From VBCK01 sp035511515 (GTDB lineage: Bacteria; Pseudomonadota; Gammaproteobacteria; Burkholderiales; Burkholderiaceae_F), in NCBI GenBank assembly GCA_035511515.1, contig DATKFG010000118.1, forward strand, positions 1 to 59,631: a stretch of 59,631 nt of DNA. Reading direction: 5' to 3'. This document shows positions 8,599-17,233 of this stretch, in pieces (position 1 is the first letter of the stretch; each line of letters opens with the position of its first letter). Both the position numbers and the translations under genes were made by a program. The notes under the pieces are model-generated. The model made no database searches. It had not been told where the DNA came from and saw only the letters and a program-made list of their open reading frames with translations.

Positions 8599-9162
8599 TC
8601 AAATCTTGCCGACCAGGTCGAGCGACGGCCTCAGGGTCTTGTCACCTTCTTTCCAGCGCGCCGGACACACTTCGCCCGGATGCGAGGCAACGTACTGAGC
8701 GGCCTTGACCTTGCGCAACAGCTCCTTGGCGTCGCGGCCGATGCCGTTGTCGTGGATCTCGCACAGCTTGATCTCGCCTTCCGGGTTGACGACGAAGGTG
8801 CCGCGCAATGCCAGGCCTTCCTCCTCGATCATCACTTCGAAGTTACGGGTCAACCGCCCGGTCGGATCGCCGACCAGCGGGTACTCGACCTTGCCGATTG
8901 CGCCCGAGGTGTCGTGCCAGGCCTTGTGCGCGAAGTGCGTGTCGGTCGAAACGCCGTAGATCTCGACGCCCATCCGGCGGAACTCGCTGTAGCTTTCGGC
9001 CAGGTCCTCCAGCTCGGTCGGGCAGACGAACGTGAAGTCAGCGGGGTAGAAGACGAAGATGGACCACTTGCCACGGATCGTCGCATCGCTCACTTCGACG
9101 AATTTGCCGTTGTGGTAGGCAGTGGCCTTGAAGGGTTTTACGCGGGTGTTGATCAGCGACAT
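8599..9162 (-). CDS. ahpC: alkyl hydroperoxide reductase subunit C (2-Cys peroxiredoxin)
   Basis: A 187-residue typical 2-Cys peroxiredoxin that reduces H2O2 and organic peroxides. The peroxidatic cysteine is C47 in DFTFVCPTE and the resolving cysteine is C166 in GEVCPARW. Length and the start MSLINTRVKPFKA match the AhpC family. It is the first gene of an ahpC-ahpF unit and is divergent from oxyR across a 274-nt gap. That arrangement points to OxyR-controlled induction under peroxide stress. Confidence 0.97.
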   Translation of the reverse strand: MSLINTRVKPFKATAYHNGKFVEVSDATIRGKWSIFVFYPADFTFVCPTELEDLAESYSEFRRMGVEIYGVSTDTHFAHKAWHDTSGAIGKVEYPLVGDPTGRLTRNFEVMIEEEGLALRGTFVVNPEGEIKLCEIHDNGIGRDAKELLRKVKAAQYVASHPGEVCPARWKEGDKTLRPSLDLVGKI

Positions 9163-9436
9163 CGCTCAGCTCCAGAGGGTGGTAGAAAGGCGTTGAACCT
9201 ATGGTGGCGGTGCCGTCCTGATTACTCAAATGAATAAATACGCTGAAAGTAATCGCCAAAATCGATAACAGCGGTCCAGCACCGCTATTGAACGCCGACG
9301 TATTGCGGCCGACCAATGCCCCCACTGGCATAAGCGAAATAGTAGATGATATACAAGATATTGATCGATAGATGCGATAATGAAGCCTGACTGACCGCGC
9401 CGCCGTTCGCCGATATGGCGCGATTCCGGAGGAACC
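9163..9436. promoter_or_regulatory. divergent ahpC/oxyR control region
   Basis: This 274-nt gap is much richer in A+T than its neighbours, especially 9220-9260 and 9330-9385. It must hold the promoters of ahpC (minus) and oxyR (plus). OxyR binds spaced ATAG/CTAT half-sites. ATAG occurs at 9349-9352 and 9378-9381, but the spacing is not the canonical 22-nt period, so I mark the region rather than an exact operator. Confidence 0.55.
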
Positions 9437-10411
9437 GTGGCCACTCTCAGTACCGCCAACGCCTTGTCCCTGAGGCAGTTGGCCTATCTGGTCGCTCTGT
9501 CGGAGACGCTCAACTTCACCCGCGCCGCGGAGCGCTGCTTTGTCACGCAATCGACCCTGTCGGTCGGTATTCGCGAACTGGAGCAGACGCTGAGCGTCGT
9601 TCTTTTCGAGCGCGACCGTCAGAGCGTCAGGGTGACACCGATCGGCCAGGAGCTGGTCGAGCGGGCACGAAGCCTGCTCAGCCAGTCACTCGATCTGGTG
9701 AACACCGCGCAGGCTGCGGGCAATCCGCTACAGGGTACGGTGACGCTGGGAGCAATACCGACCATCGCTCCTTTTCTGCTGCCGCGGCTGCTGCGGCTGA
9801 TGCGGCGCGACATGCCGGATTTGACCACCCTGCTGCGGGAGGATCAGACCGCCGCGTTGTTACACGCGGTGGAGGAGGGCGAAATCGACTTTGCCATCAT
9901 CGCGCTTCCGATGGACGTCGGTCGGCTGCGCGTGTATCCGGTCTTCACGGAGGAGCTGTGGCTGATTGCCTCCGAGAACGATCCGATGGCCAAACTGGTC
10001 CACCCCAAGGTTTCCCAGCTCGATATGCCGCGGTTGCTGCTGCTGAGCGATGGCCACTGCCTGCGCGAGCACACGCTTCAGGCTTGCCAAAGCGGGCGCC
10101 GCGGGCGCGATCGGATTCCGTCGACGATTGTAGCCAGCAGTCTGCCGACGCTGGTGCAGATGGTGGAGGCCGGACTGGGTGTTTCGCTGCTGCCCGAGAT
10201 GGCGATCAAGGCCGGGTTCCTGGTGGGAACGAACGTCATCGCCCGGCCGCTGGCGGCTCCGTCCCCCCAGCGCGAGATCGTCCTGGTGGCCCGTCCCACC
10301 ACGCCGCGCGGCGAATTGCTGGTCCGCATTCAGCAACTGGCGGTCTCCATCGGCACTGGCGCCGCGCCCATCGGCCCGAAGCGCAGTCGCGTCAAGCGTG
10401 TTCCGGGTTGA
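9437..10411 (+). CDS. oxyR: peroxide-sensing LysR-type regulator OxyR
   Basis: A 324-residue LysR-type activator. The N-terminal winged helix-turn-helix covers ~10-70 (NFTRAAERCFVTQSTLSVGI). The regulatory domain carries the OxyR signature with both redox cysteines, C208 and C217, in DGHCLREHTLQAC, equivalent to C199 and C208 of the E. coli protein, which form a disulfide on exposure to H2O2. Its location divergent from ahpC supports direct control of the peroxidase genes. The start at 9437 is a GTG preceded by GGAGG. The 3' end runs to within 3 nt of the convergent MmgE/PrpD gene. Confidence 0.95.
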   Translation: MATLSTANALSLRQLAYLVALSETLNFTRAAERCFVTQSTLSVGIRELEQTLSVVLFERDRQSVRVTPIGQELVERARSLLSQSLDLVNTAQAAGNPLQGTVTLGAIPTIAPFLLPRLLRLMRRDMPDLTTLLREDQTAALLHAVEEGEIDFAIIALPMDVGRLRVYPVFTEELWLIASENDPMAKLVHPKVSQLDMPRLLLLSDGHCLREHTLQACQSGRRGRDRIPSTIVASSLPTLVQMVEAGLGVSLLPEMAIKAGFLVGTNVIARPLAAPSPQREIVLVARPTTPRGELLVRIQQLAVSIGTGAAPIGPKRSRVKRVPG

Positions 10412-10414
10412 TGC

Positions 10415-11908
10415 CTATGTCCGCGCAGCCAGGCGAACGACGTCGGCGGCGTCGACAAGCCCTTCGAGGTTCCAGCAGGCCTGCATCAGCTGACGCGTCT
10501 GCGCTTGCGGCAGGATGCCGTCCGCCAGATCGGCAAACTTCAATTCCAGCGCTCTGTCGGTCATCGGCGCATCGACACTGCCCACTGCGTGCTCGATGAA
10601 TTTGTGCAGTCTGCGGTCGTCGTTCAGGACAACGGACATGTCGACCTGCTCCGCCCTGATGGCGGGGTCGACCGTCGCCACGACCTTGGCGCGCAGCGCC
10701 ACCACGGCGGGTTCCTGAACGATGCGGTCGGTGAACTGCTTGGGCCCCGCCATGCCCTGAAGCACGGCGACCGCAACAGCGTGGTAAACGCTGAACTTGC
10801 CTTCCAGGCCGGTCATCGGCGTTGTTTTGCCCGTCAGTTCGAGCACGAGCGGGTGCACGCGCAGTTCGATGCGGGTGATCTGATCGGGCTTCAGGCCATT
10901 CGCGTTTCGTAGCTGAATGGCTGCGTCGAGCGCCGGGTGAAGGACAATTCCGCAGGCAAATGGCTTGTAGGTATTGAGCGCGCTCTCGAATCGGGTTCCG
11001 AGTTCGTCGGTGATCTCGCGGTAGTCCTGCTTGGTCGAGACCGTGTTGGCCCACCCGCGCCTGGCTTCTATCATCCCGTCCGAACTGGTGAAGTTTCGCG
11101 CGGCCAGCAGCGCCGCGAAGATCCCGTCACTGGCGGCCTTGCCGGGATTGAAGCTCTTGTTCATCGAGCCAAACGATTCCCTCAGCCCGACGGGTGTCGA
11201 GGCGGCCAGGCCGAGAGCCCAGATCATCTGCTGTTGCGACAGGCCCAGGATTTTCCCGGCGGCCGCCGCGGCGCCAACAACTCCGCAGGTGCCGGTGATA
11301 TGCCAGCCGCGATCGTAGTGATTCGGGTAGACCGAATTGCCCAACCGCAGCGCGACCTCGATTCCGACGACGAGCGCGCTCAAAACGTCTTTCCCGCTGG
11401 TCGGGCGGTATTCCGCCGCTGCCATCGCGGCGGAGATGACCGGACTTCCCGGGTGGATGATCGTCTTCAGGTGGGTGTCGTCGTAGTCGTGTACATGACT
11501 GCTCACGCCATTGACGAATGCCGCGTTCATGATATCGAATCGCTCGCGCCGGCCGAACATTCCAGCTTGAGGCGGCCCGGAGAACGGCCCCAGGACCGCA
11601 ACGGCGATATCGACCGTCTGTTCGTTCGATCCACCGACGGCGCCGCCGACGTAGTTAAAGAAGGTTCGAATCCCTTCCTTGCGAACCGGTGCCGGCAGAT
11701 CCTCGTATTTCGTATCGAGAACGTATTGCGAAAGGCGAGCCGTCACAGCCGTTGCTGGCGTCCCGGGCTGTGACGGCGATTCGCTGGTCGCGACGGCGCT
11801 GCCGAATTCGTGTCCGGCAGCAACAGCAGCAACCGGCGGCAGGGCAACGGTGCCGAAAGACGCAGTCCCGGTTAGCCGAAGAAAGGATCTGCGATCGACG
11901 CGAAGCAT
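10415..11908 (-). CDS. MmgE/PrpD-family protein with a Tat signal peptide
   Basis: The body (residues ~50-497) is MmgE/PrpD, the fold of 2-methylcitrate dehydratase, cis-aconitate decarboxylase and relatives. It shows VHDYDDTHLKTIIHPGSPV near residue 135 and GWHITGTCGVVGAAAAAGK near 200. Unlike the usual cytoplasmic enzymes, the protein begins with a twin-arginine signal (VDRRSFLRLTG, then a hydrophobic Ala-rich stretch), so it is probably exported folded to the periplasm. The ATG at 11908 has a GAGGGGG ribosome binding site. It stands alone, convergent with oxyR, so neighbours do not reveal a substrate. Isomerase or dehydratase activity is plausible but unproven. Confidence 0.85.
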   Translation of the reverse strand: MLRVDRRSFLRLTGTASFGTVALPPVAAVAAGHEFGSAVATSESPSQPGTPATAVTARLSQYVLDTKYEDLPAPVRKEGIRTFFNYVGGAVGGSNEQTVDIAVAVLGPFSGPPQAGMFGRRERFDIMNAAFVNGVSSHVHDYDDTHLKTIIHPGSPVISAAMAAAEYRPTSGKDVLSALVVGIEVALRLGNSVYPNHYDRGWHITGTCGVVGAAAAAGKILGLSQQQMIWALGLAASTPVGLRESFGSMNKSFNPGKAASDGIFAALLAARNFTSSDGMIEARRGWANTVSTKQDYREITDELGTRFESALNTYKPFACGIVLHPALDAAIQLRNANGLKPDQITRIELRVHPLVLELTGKTTPMTGLEGKFSVYHAVAVAVLQGMAGPKQFTDRIVQEPAVVALRAKVVATVDPAIRAEQVDMSVVLNDDRRLHKFIEHAVGSVDAPMTDRALELKFADLADGILPQAQTRQLMQACWNLEGLVDAADVVRLAART

Positions 11909-12000
11909 CTTGAGCCCCCTCTCGATGACGGCTTGATGAGCTTACGGATCACCAACACGAGCGGCCCGGTGTCGTCGCTGGCCGTGCTCCCGCAGAACGG

Positions 12001-12609
12001 TCAGCCGCCCCGATCGGGATCCCAAACCAGACGCGCAACCAGCGAGTCGTCCAAGTGGGTCTCAACCGGGCAGTCCGGGCAGGTGGTTCGCGATGGTTTG
12101 CGCGTGCAGTACCAGCACGTGCGGATCAGCTCCACACCCCGCCTCACATCGCCTTGCAGCGCAACGAGCTGCGCGGCCTTTTCGCCCAGTTCGCGTTCCA
12201 GTCCTTCCAGCAGCGGCACCATCTTGCGGCTTGCATCCTTGCCGGATTTGTGCATTGGACGCGTCAGCGCGATCTGTTTGATGCGCTGCATTCCCATACC
12301 AATGTGCGACAGCGTCAGCACGATGCTTGCGCGCTTGATATCGTCATCGGAGTAAAGCCGCGTGCCTTTGGAAGTGCGCTTGGGCTGAATCAACCCTTCG
12401 TCCTCGTAGAAGGTGAGGGTGCGTGTGGTGGTGCCTACCTTGGCTGCGGCGGCGCCGATCTTGATCCGCCCGGTAGCCGCGCGCGCCGCCTTGGCGGGCG
12501 ACCTGGAAGCGGCGCCGGGGCCAGGACGCGGCGACGGGCCGCCGCTGGCAGCACCCGATCTGCCCCTTTTTTTCGAAATCACCCGCTTACGTTGAGTTGG
12601 CGGCTTCAC
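12001..12609 (-). CDS. MerR-family regulator with C-terminal cysteine cluster
   Basis: A 202-residue protein starting at a GTG with GAGGT about 7 nt upstream. The first ~46 residues are a basic, disordered-looking extension. The MerR helix-turn-helix follows at ~48-115 (IKIGAAAAKVGTTTRTLTFYEDEGLI), then a dimerisation helix. The C terminus has four cysteines, C165, C168, C177 and C180 (CWYC and CPDC), a spacing suited to a zinc or other metal site, or to redox sensing. MerR proteins activate by twisting an over-spaced promoter. The target may be itself or the divergent MHYT kinase gene. The effector is unknown. Confidence 0.82.
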   Translation of the reverse strand: MKPPTQRKRVISKKRGRSGAASGGPSPRPGPGAASRSPAKAARAATGRIKIGAAAAKVGTTTRTLTFYEDEGLIQPKRTSKGTRLYSDDDIKRASIVLTLSHIGMGMQRIKQIALTRPMHKSGKDASRKMVPLLEGLERELGEKAAQLVALQGDVRRGVELIRTCWYCTRKPSRTTCPDCPVETHLDDSLVARLVWDPDRGG

Positions 12610-12913
12610 GGTCTACCTCATTGCGCGCGAGTGCTCTGCCTCGTCCATCTCCGGACGCCGTTTGGCAGGCCTTTCTTAAGTCAACGTATACGGATGATTT
12701 ATCCCAAGCATATTACCAAGCTGGCTTGGCAGGATCTCCGCGGCTGCCAGCCGGGCGCGCAAGCTTCGATTGTAAGGTGGGGAAGTTTCGATTGTAACTT
12801 AGCACGGGCTCAGCAAGAGTCTGGCTTCTGTATAAATCGTACCTATACGCGCACTTTAGAAACAATCAGATTCACTGGCGCTGTAGTTCGCTGGAGCCCT
12901 GCCGCGGAAGACG
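12610..12913. promoter_or_regulatory. divergent promoter region between the MerR gene and the MHYT kinase
   Basis: This 304-nt gap separates divergent genes and is A+T-rich in two patches (12675-12720 and 12755-12870). It contains the direct repeat listed separately. No gene or RNA is apparent. It should carry promoters for the MerR gene (minus) and for the two-component pair (plus). Confidence 0.5.
12761..12797. repeat. direct repeat AAG(C/T)TTCGATTGTAA, 22-nt period
   Basis: AAGCTTCGATTGTAA at 12761-12775 recurs as AAGTTTCGATTGTAA at 12783-12797, with 14 of 15 bases identical and a 22-nt period (two helical turns). This places both copies on the same face of the DNA, as expected for cooperative binding by a regulator. 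It lies about 115-150 nt upstream of the MHYT kinase start. Confidence 0.55.
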
Positions 12914-14341
12914 ATGGTCGGCATCTATAACAACTGGCTGGTCCCGCTCTCTGTGGTCGTGGCGACCGCCGCCTCGTTTGTGGCGCTTGATTCTGCGGCG
13001 CGAGTGAGGGCGTCGGGCCGGCGCCGCACCAGGGCTTACTGGTTGACGGCAGCTGCCATCTCGATGGGAACCGGCATCTGGTCGACGCACTTCATCGGCA
13101 TGCTCGCTCTTCGTCTGCCAGTCGCGGTGTCCTATGACGTCGTTTTCACGCTTGGGTCGCTGCTGATTGCGATAACGGCCTCCTGGTTCGCTCTGTTGCT
13201 GGCGGGGCGCGAAACCTTATCGCGTCGAAGGCTGTTGTTTTCCGGCCTGCTGATGGGCTTCGCGATCATCTCGATGCACTACGTCGGCATGGACGCGATG
13301 CGCATCGAACCGCCGATTCGATATGACCCGCTCCTGGTCGGCGTGTCGATGGCGATTGCGGTGGCAGCGTCGCTGACCGCATTGTGGTGCACCAGACAGC
13401 GTGCGCAAACCCTCATTTCGGCGTTTTGGAACCGGGCTGGAAGTGCCGTCGTGATGGGCGTAGCGATCGTGGGGACGCACTACGCGAGCATGGCAGCGGC
13501 GAGGTTCGAGCCGAACAGCGCGTTCACCGCGGGCTCCCGGGTCGTTCATTCGCAAGGCCTCGCGGCGGCCCTCGGCGGCACGACGCTTCTGTTCCCGCTG
13601 GCAATGATGCTGGTTTCATCGTATGACGACTACCGCGCCGCCTTGCTGCAGACGCGGGTGGAACAAGCGTCGGGGGAGGTTGTCCGCCTCTCGGGTCGGC
13701 TTGTGGAAATACAGGACGAAGAACGGCGGCAGCTGGCGGCCGAATTGCACGACGTGATCGGGCAAGACCTGGCCGCCGCCAACGCGGAACTCACCCTGGT
13801 CCTGAGCCAGATGCCCGCTGCGGCGCCACCCGCGCTGTCGGAAAGGCTGCGGGACGCCTCCGCTCTGGTAAAGCGCAGCGTGGAAGCGCTGCGCAGCGTC
13901 ATGGTGCAACTGCACCCACCAGGCCTCGACGAGCTGGGACTGCGGGCGGCCTTGGGTTGGCATGGCGCAATATTCGAATCGCGAACCGGGATTCCGGTGT
14001 CGGTGAATGTGGATGAGACGCTGCCGCGGCCATCGCCGTCGGTATCCGACGCCCTGTTGCGCATCTATCTGGAAGCGCTCAGCAACGTTTCCAAGCACGC
14101 GCACGCGCCCGCAGTCTGGACGGCTCTGGAACGCCGAGGCGACCGAATCGTAATGAGTATCGCGGACGAGGGGCGTGGATTCGACCTCGAACGACCGGTT
14201 AGACGCGATTTTAAATCGGGTTGGGGCTTGATGATCATGCGGGAGCGCGCGCGCTCGATCGCGGCTGACCTTCGTATCGAATCCGAGCCTGGCGCGGGAA
14301 GCCGCATCGAGCTGTTGGTCCCCGAGGAAAAATGGTCATAA
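12914..14341 (+). CDS. MHYT-domain sensor histidine kinase (NarX/HisKA_3 type)
   Basis: A 475-residue inner-membrane sensor kinase. The N-terminal half is an MHYT sensor with about seven hydrophobic helices and three signature motifs: THFIGM (58-63), MHYVGM (121-126) and THYASM (188-193). MHYT domains have been proposed to bind a metal such as copper and sense a diatomic gas or redox state. A dimerisation helix of HisKA_3 type follows, with the phospho-acceptor H279 in RRQLAAELHDVIGQD, then an ATP-binding domain with ADEGRGFD and GWGLMIMRERA. The gene overlaps its response regulator by 10 nt, so the two form one operon and signalling pair. Confidence 0.9.
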   Translation: MVGIYNNWLVPLSVVVATAASFVALDSAARVRASGRRRTRAYWLTAAAISMGTGIWSTHFIGMLALRLPVAVSYDVVFTLGSLLIAITASWFALLLAGRETLSRRRLLFSGLLMGFAIISMHYVGMDAMRIEPPIRYDPLLVGVSMAIAVAASLTALWCTRQRAQTLISAFWNRAGSAVVMGVAIVGTHYASMAAARFEPNSAFTAGSRVVHSQGLAAALGGTTLLFPLAMMLVSSYDDYRAALLQTRVEQASGEVVRLSGRLVEIQDEERRQLAAELHDVIGQDLAAANAELTLVLSQMPAAAPPALSERLRDASALVKRSVEALRSVMVQLHPPGLDELGLRAALGWHGAIFESRTGIPVSVNVDETLPRPSPSVSDALLRIYLEALSNVSKHAHAPAVWTALERRGDRIVMSIADEGRGFDLERPVRRDFKSGWGLMIMRERARSIAADLRIESEPGAGSRIELLVPEEKWS

Positions 14342-14973
14342 GAGTCCTGCTCGCGGATGACCACGGCGTCCTGCGCGATGGCGTGCAACGGCTGCTGCAG
14401 GCGCATTCGGACATCAAGGTTGTTTCGATGGTGAAAGATGGAAGTGAAGCCGTAGAAATGGCCGCGCAGTTGCGTCCCGACGTCGTTGTTATGGACATCA
14501 CGATGCCGGGCCTGAGCGGTGTCGAGGCGACGCGCACGATCACCGAAAAAGTGCCAAGCGTGGGCGTGGTCATACTTTCAATGCACTCTACGGTGGAGCT
14601 CATCCGGCAGGCTCTCCTGGCAGGAGCGCGCGGTTACCTGCTCAAGGAATCGACCGGCTGCGAGGTGGAAAGCGCGGTCCGCGCTGTCGCGGCAGGCAGG
14701 CGTTTTCTGGGCGCCGGCATTGCCGACAAGATCGCAGCCGAATTTCCCTACGCGGCCAAGCGCATCGATATCGACTACCTTACTCCGCGCGAGCGTGAAG
14801 TGCTTCGGCTGATCGTAGAGGGCCGCTCTAACGCCGAAGCCGCAGCCGTTCTCGGACTTTCGCCTCGGTCGGTTGAGACTTACCGCTCCAGGGTCATGAA
14901 CAAGCTGCGAATCGAAGACCTGCCGTCGCTCGTCAAATTTGCGATCCGCCATGGCATAACGACCGTCGACTGA
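14332..14973 (+). CDS. NarL/FixJ-family response regulator, partner of the MHYT kinase
   Basis: A 213-residue response regulator. The receiver domain (1-~120) has the acidic pair D9/D10 and phospho-acceptor D55 (VVVMDITMPG). The C-terminal LuxR-type helix-turn-helix (~150-205) contains LTPREREVLRLIVEGRSNAEAA and SPRSVETYRSRVMNKL. The start lies inside the kinase gene, giving translational coupling. Target genes are unknown; the exported proteins just downstream are candidates by position only. Confidence 0.92.
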   Translation: MVIRVLLADDHGVLRDGVQRLLQAHSDIKVVSMVKDGSEAVEMAAQLRPDVVVMDITMPGLSGVEATRTITEKVPSVGVVILSMHSTVELIRQALLAGARGYLLKESTGCEVESAVRAVAAGRRFLGAGIADKIAAEFPYAAKRIDIDYLTPREREVLRLIVEGRSNAEAAAVLGLSPRSVETYRSRVMNKLRIEDLPSLVKFAIRHGITTVD

Positions 14974-15307
14974 ATATCGCCTCGGCAACGCGGCCGCTTG
15001 CACAGTACGTTTTTGACTCCGTCGCATGGTTAAAAGGCCACGATGCCATGCAGAGGATGGGGCGTGAAATAGCCATGGAAAAACAACATGCTGGCAGACT
15101 CAAAGATGTGCTGCTCGGAGTGTTCATTCGCGTACTTGCGGTCTGCACGCGAGAGGTGTAACTCGTCCTGCGCGCGTTGCGGCCTTCGGGACGGGGTCCG
15201 TCAAGGAGTCGATCAAGAAGCGCGAACTTTCAGGTCTTGTTGCGTCCCGGGCTGCTCCGCGTTCAGCCGCGCTCAGTGTTTGGTGCGTTACGACGAAGGA
15301 GAAGACA
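14974..15307. other. 334-nt gap with no supported gene
   Basis: Between the response regulator and the next gene I see no RNA gene, no strong terminator and no repeat. A 28-codon frame at 15075-15161 lacks a ribosome binding site and protein character. The end of the gap (AAGGAGAAG at about 15297) is the ribosome binding site of the following gene, whose promoter should lie within this stretch. Confidence 0.5.
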
Positions 15308-17101
15308 ATGAAGCTGCCCATAGCACGTGTCCCTAAACGACTGTTTGGTCGAGCCCTGCTCGGTCTGGTCTTCGCTCCCGCGCTGGCCGCCTCGCCGGCG
15401 GCGACGGCGCAGGTGACGAGCGTTGGAAATCCTCTGTGTCCCGGCGAAGACGTGCTGTTCAATCCGGGCACGGGCGGGGACATCAAAGTACCGACGGGCT
15501 TCACGGTGTCGGTCTTCGCCTCCGGCCTGAATTTCCCGACCGGGATTGCGTTCCGCAGCAGAGGCGAGGGGGCCGGCAGCGGTTTCGAAGTCTACGTGCT
15601 GGAGTCCGGGCACGGACTGCCGAGCCGCTGCAACGACGAGGTTGCCTGGCAAACCCAGAACCGGCCCGGCAACCCCTTCACCCCCGATATTGTCGTGTTC
15701 GACAGCCACGCCAACGTGCTGCGCGTGCTCGGCAAGCCGACGGATGCGACCACCGAAACCGGCGGTACCGCGGTATTTCAGCCGCACGGCCCCGCGGTCG
15801 ACATTGCCTTCGAGCACGGGTTGCAAGGAGGCCGTCTGTTCGCCAGCGATTCCAATCAAGCAACCCACGCGCACAACGGGCAGAACAACAGCTCGCGCAT
15901 CGTGACCGTGGACCCGATGACCGGACAGGTCACGCCCTTCATTACCCAATTGCCGACGGGCGATCATCCGACCGAGCAGCTCGCATTCAAGGACGGATGG
16001 ATCTATTGGTCCCAGGGGTCCACGACCAATAGCGGCGTGGTCAGACGCGACAACGGCGGTGGCGCGAACCAGGCGGACATTCCGTGCCAGGACATCGTAC
16101 TGAGCAACAACGTGTTCGACTCGGGCGGCGGCGTGATGACGAGCGGTTACTCCGCGTTCGGTACACAGCGGCCGGGAGCCACGGTAGCCGCCTTCGAAGG
16201 CGCGTCACACCACGGCGTGTGCGATGGCGCCATCCTGCGGGCGCCTCTGAACAGGGCGAATCCCGCCGATGCGATCGAGCCGTTCTCCTGGGGATATCGC
16301 AACGGCTATGCCATCCGCTTTGCACCCGATGATCACGCGCTCAAAGGCGGGCTGCTGGTCGGCGAGGACGGCGCCGACGAGCGTGGCGCGCGACCCTCCT
16401 ACGGAGCGCCCGACTCGCTGCAGCTGGCGCGCCAGAACGATGACGGCACTCCGGACTACCACGGCTGGCCGGATCGCTACGGCTTCCTGCCGACGACCCA
16501 GGCGGTGTTCAATCCGATCGGTGGACCGTCCGACGATCTGTGTGTTCCGGCTGCAAACCCGCCCAGCAACTGCAGCGCCGCGAGCCTGGCCCAGATCCTC
16601 CAGGAAGACGTTCCGATGCGCAACGTGCTCGCCTTCCCGCCGCAACCGATCACTGGGCCGCTCGCAATCGAGGCGGCGGACTCTTCGTTCACCTCGATCG
16701 AGTTCGTGCCGAACTCGTTTGCGTCCGGACCGGTGAAACGCGGAGCGGCGCTGTACACGCTGGAGGGTGACTTCGGCTTTTCGGCGTCGAACGGCACCCC
16801 CGAAGTGGGCCACGAGATCCGGCTGATCAATTTCAGCAATCCGGACGACCCGTTGGCGCTCAGTATCTCGAATTTCGCGCGCAACGGCAGCGGCGATCAG
16901 GCGTTCATCAGCGGCACGCCCGGGTTCAATCGCCCGCTGAACATCCGGTTCGGGCCCGACGGTTGCGCATGGGTCGTCGACTTCGGCGCCGTGCGCGACG
17001 CCGGACAGGCCGGTACCGATAGCAAATACAAGGTCCCGGGCGACGGTCCTCTGCTGCAAATCCCGCACACCGGCGTCATCTGGAGAATTTGCCGGGGCTG
17101 A
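15308..17101 (+). CDS. exported beta-propeller protein, sugar (sorbosone) dehydrogenase-like
   Basis: A 597-residue secreted protein. A signal peptide (residues 1-~35, ALLGLVFAPALAASPAATAQ) is followed by a domain resembling the soluble glucose/sorbosone dehydrogenase six-bladed propeller: GFTVSVFASGLNFPTGIAF, a segment with FASDSNQATHAHNGQNN, PTEQLAFKDGWIYWSQGS, GWPDRYGF and the closing PLNIRFGPDGCAWVVDFG. Members of this fold bind PQQ and oxidise sugars, or serve as hydrolases or binding proteins. I cannot confirm the PQQ ligands by eye, so the activity is open. It has a strong AAGGAGAAG ribosome binding site. It is followed by a hairpin and then by two exported peptidases. Confidence 0.75.
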   Translation: MKLPIARVPKRLFGRALLGLVFAPALAASPAATAQVTSVGNPLCPGEDVLFNPGTGGDIKVPTGFTVSVFASGLNFPTGIAFRSRGEGAGSGFEVYVLESGHGLPSRCNDEVAWQTQNRPGNPFTPDIVVFDSHANVLRVLGKPTDATTETGGTAVFQPHGPAVDIAFEHGLQGGRLFASDSNQATHAHNGQNNSSRIVTVDPMTGQVTPFITQLPTGDHPTEQLAFKDGWIYWSQGSTTNSGVVRRDNGGGANQADIPCQDIVLSNNVFDSGGGVMTSGYSAFGTQRPGATVAAFEGASHHGVCDGAILRAPLNRANPADAIEPFSWGYRNGYAIRFAPDDHALKGGLLVGEDGADERGARPSYGAPDSLQLARQNDDGTPDYHGWPDRYGFLPTTQAVFNPIGGPSDDLCVPAANPPSNCSAASLAQILQEDVPMRNVLAFPPQPITGPLAIEAADSSFTSIEFVPNSFASGPVKRGAALYTLEGDFGFSASNGTPEVGHEIRLINFSNPDDPLALSISNFARNGSGDQAFISGTPGFNRPLNIRFGPDGCAWVVDFGAVRDAGQAGTDSKYKVPGDGPLLQIPHTGVIWRICRG

Positions 17102-17140
17102 GGCCTGCGCGAGGCCAAGCCAGCCTGTTCCGTCCATACT

Positions 17141-17170
17141 TCACCGCCGCGCCGTGGAGCGCGGCGGTGA
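17141..17170. terminator. 12-bp perfect hairpin after the sugar dehydrogenase-like gene
   Basis: TCACCGCCGCGC and GCGCGGCGGTGA pair perfectly around the 6-nt loop CGTGGA. It lies 40 nt past the stop codon of the upstream gene and 64 nt before the next start. There is no T-run after it, so it is not a classical intrinsic terminator. It may pause polymerase or protect the upstream mRNA's 3' end. Confidence 0.55.
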
Positions 17171-17233
17171 AGGCCGGTCCGCTAGACTCACCGCCACAGA
17201 ATGAGCGACCGGGTGGTTGCCGGGGAAGGGATC

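Noticed and set aside
9163..9436. Canonical four-half-site OxyR operator
   Set aside because: ATAG words occur but not at the 22-nt period of the consensus.
15075..15161. 28-codon reading frame MEKQHAGRLK...
   Set aside because: No ribosome binding site, no conservation evidence; could be chance.
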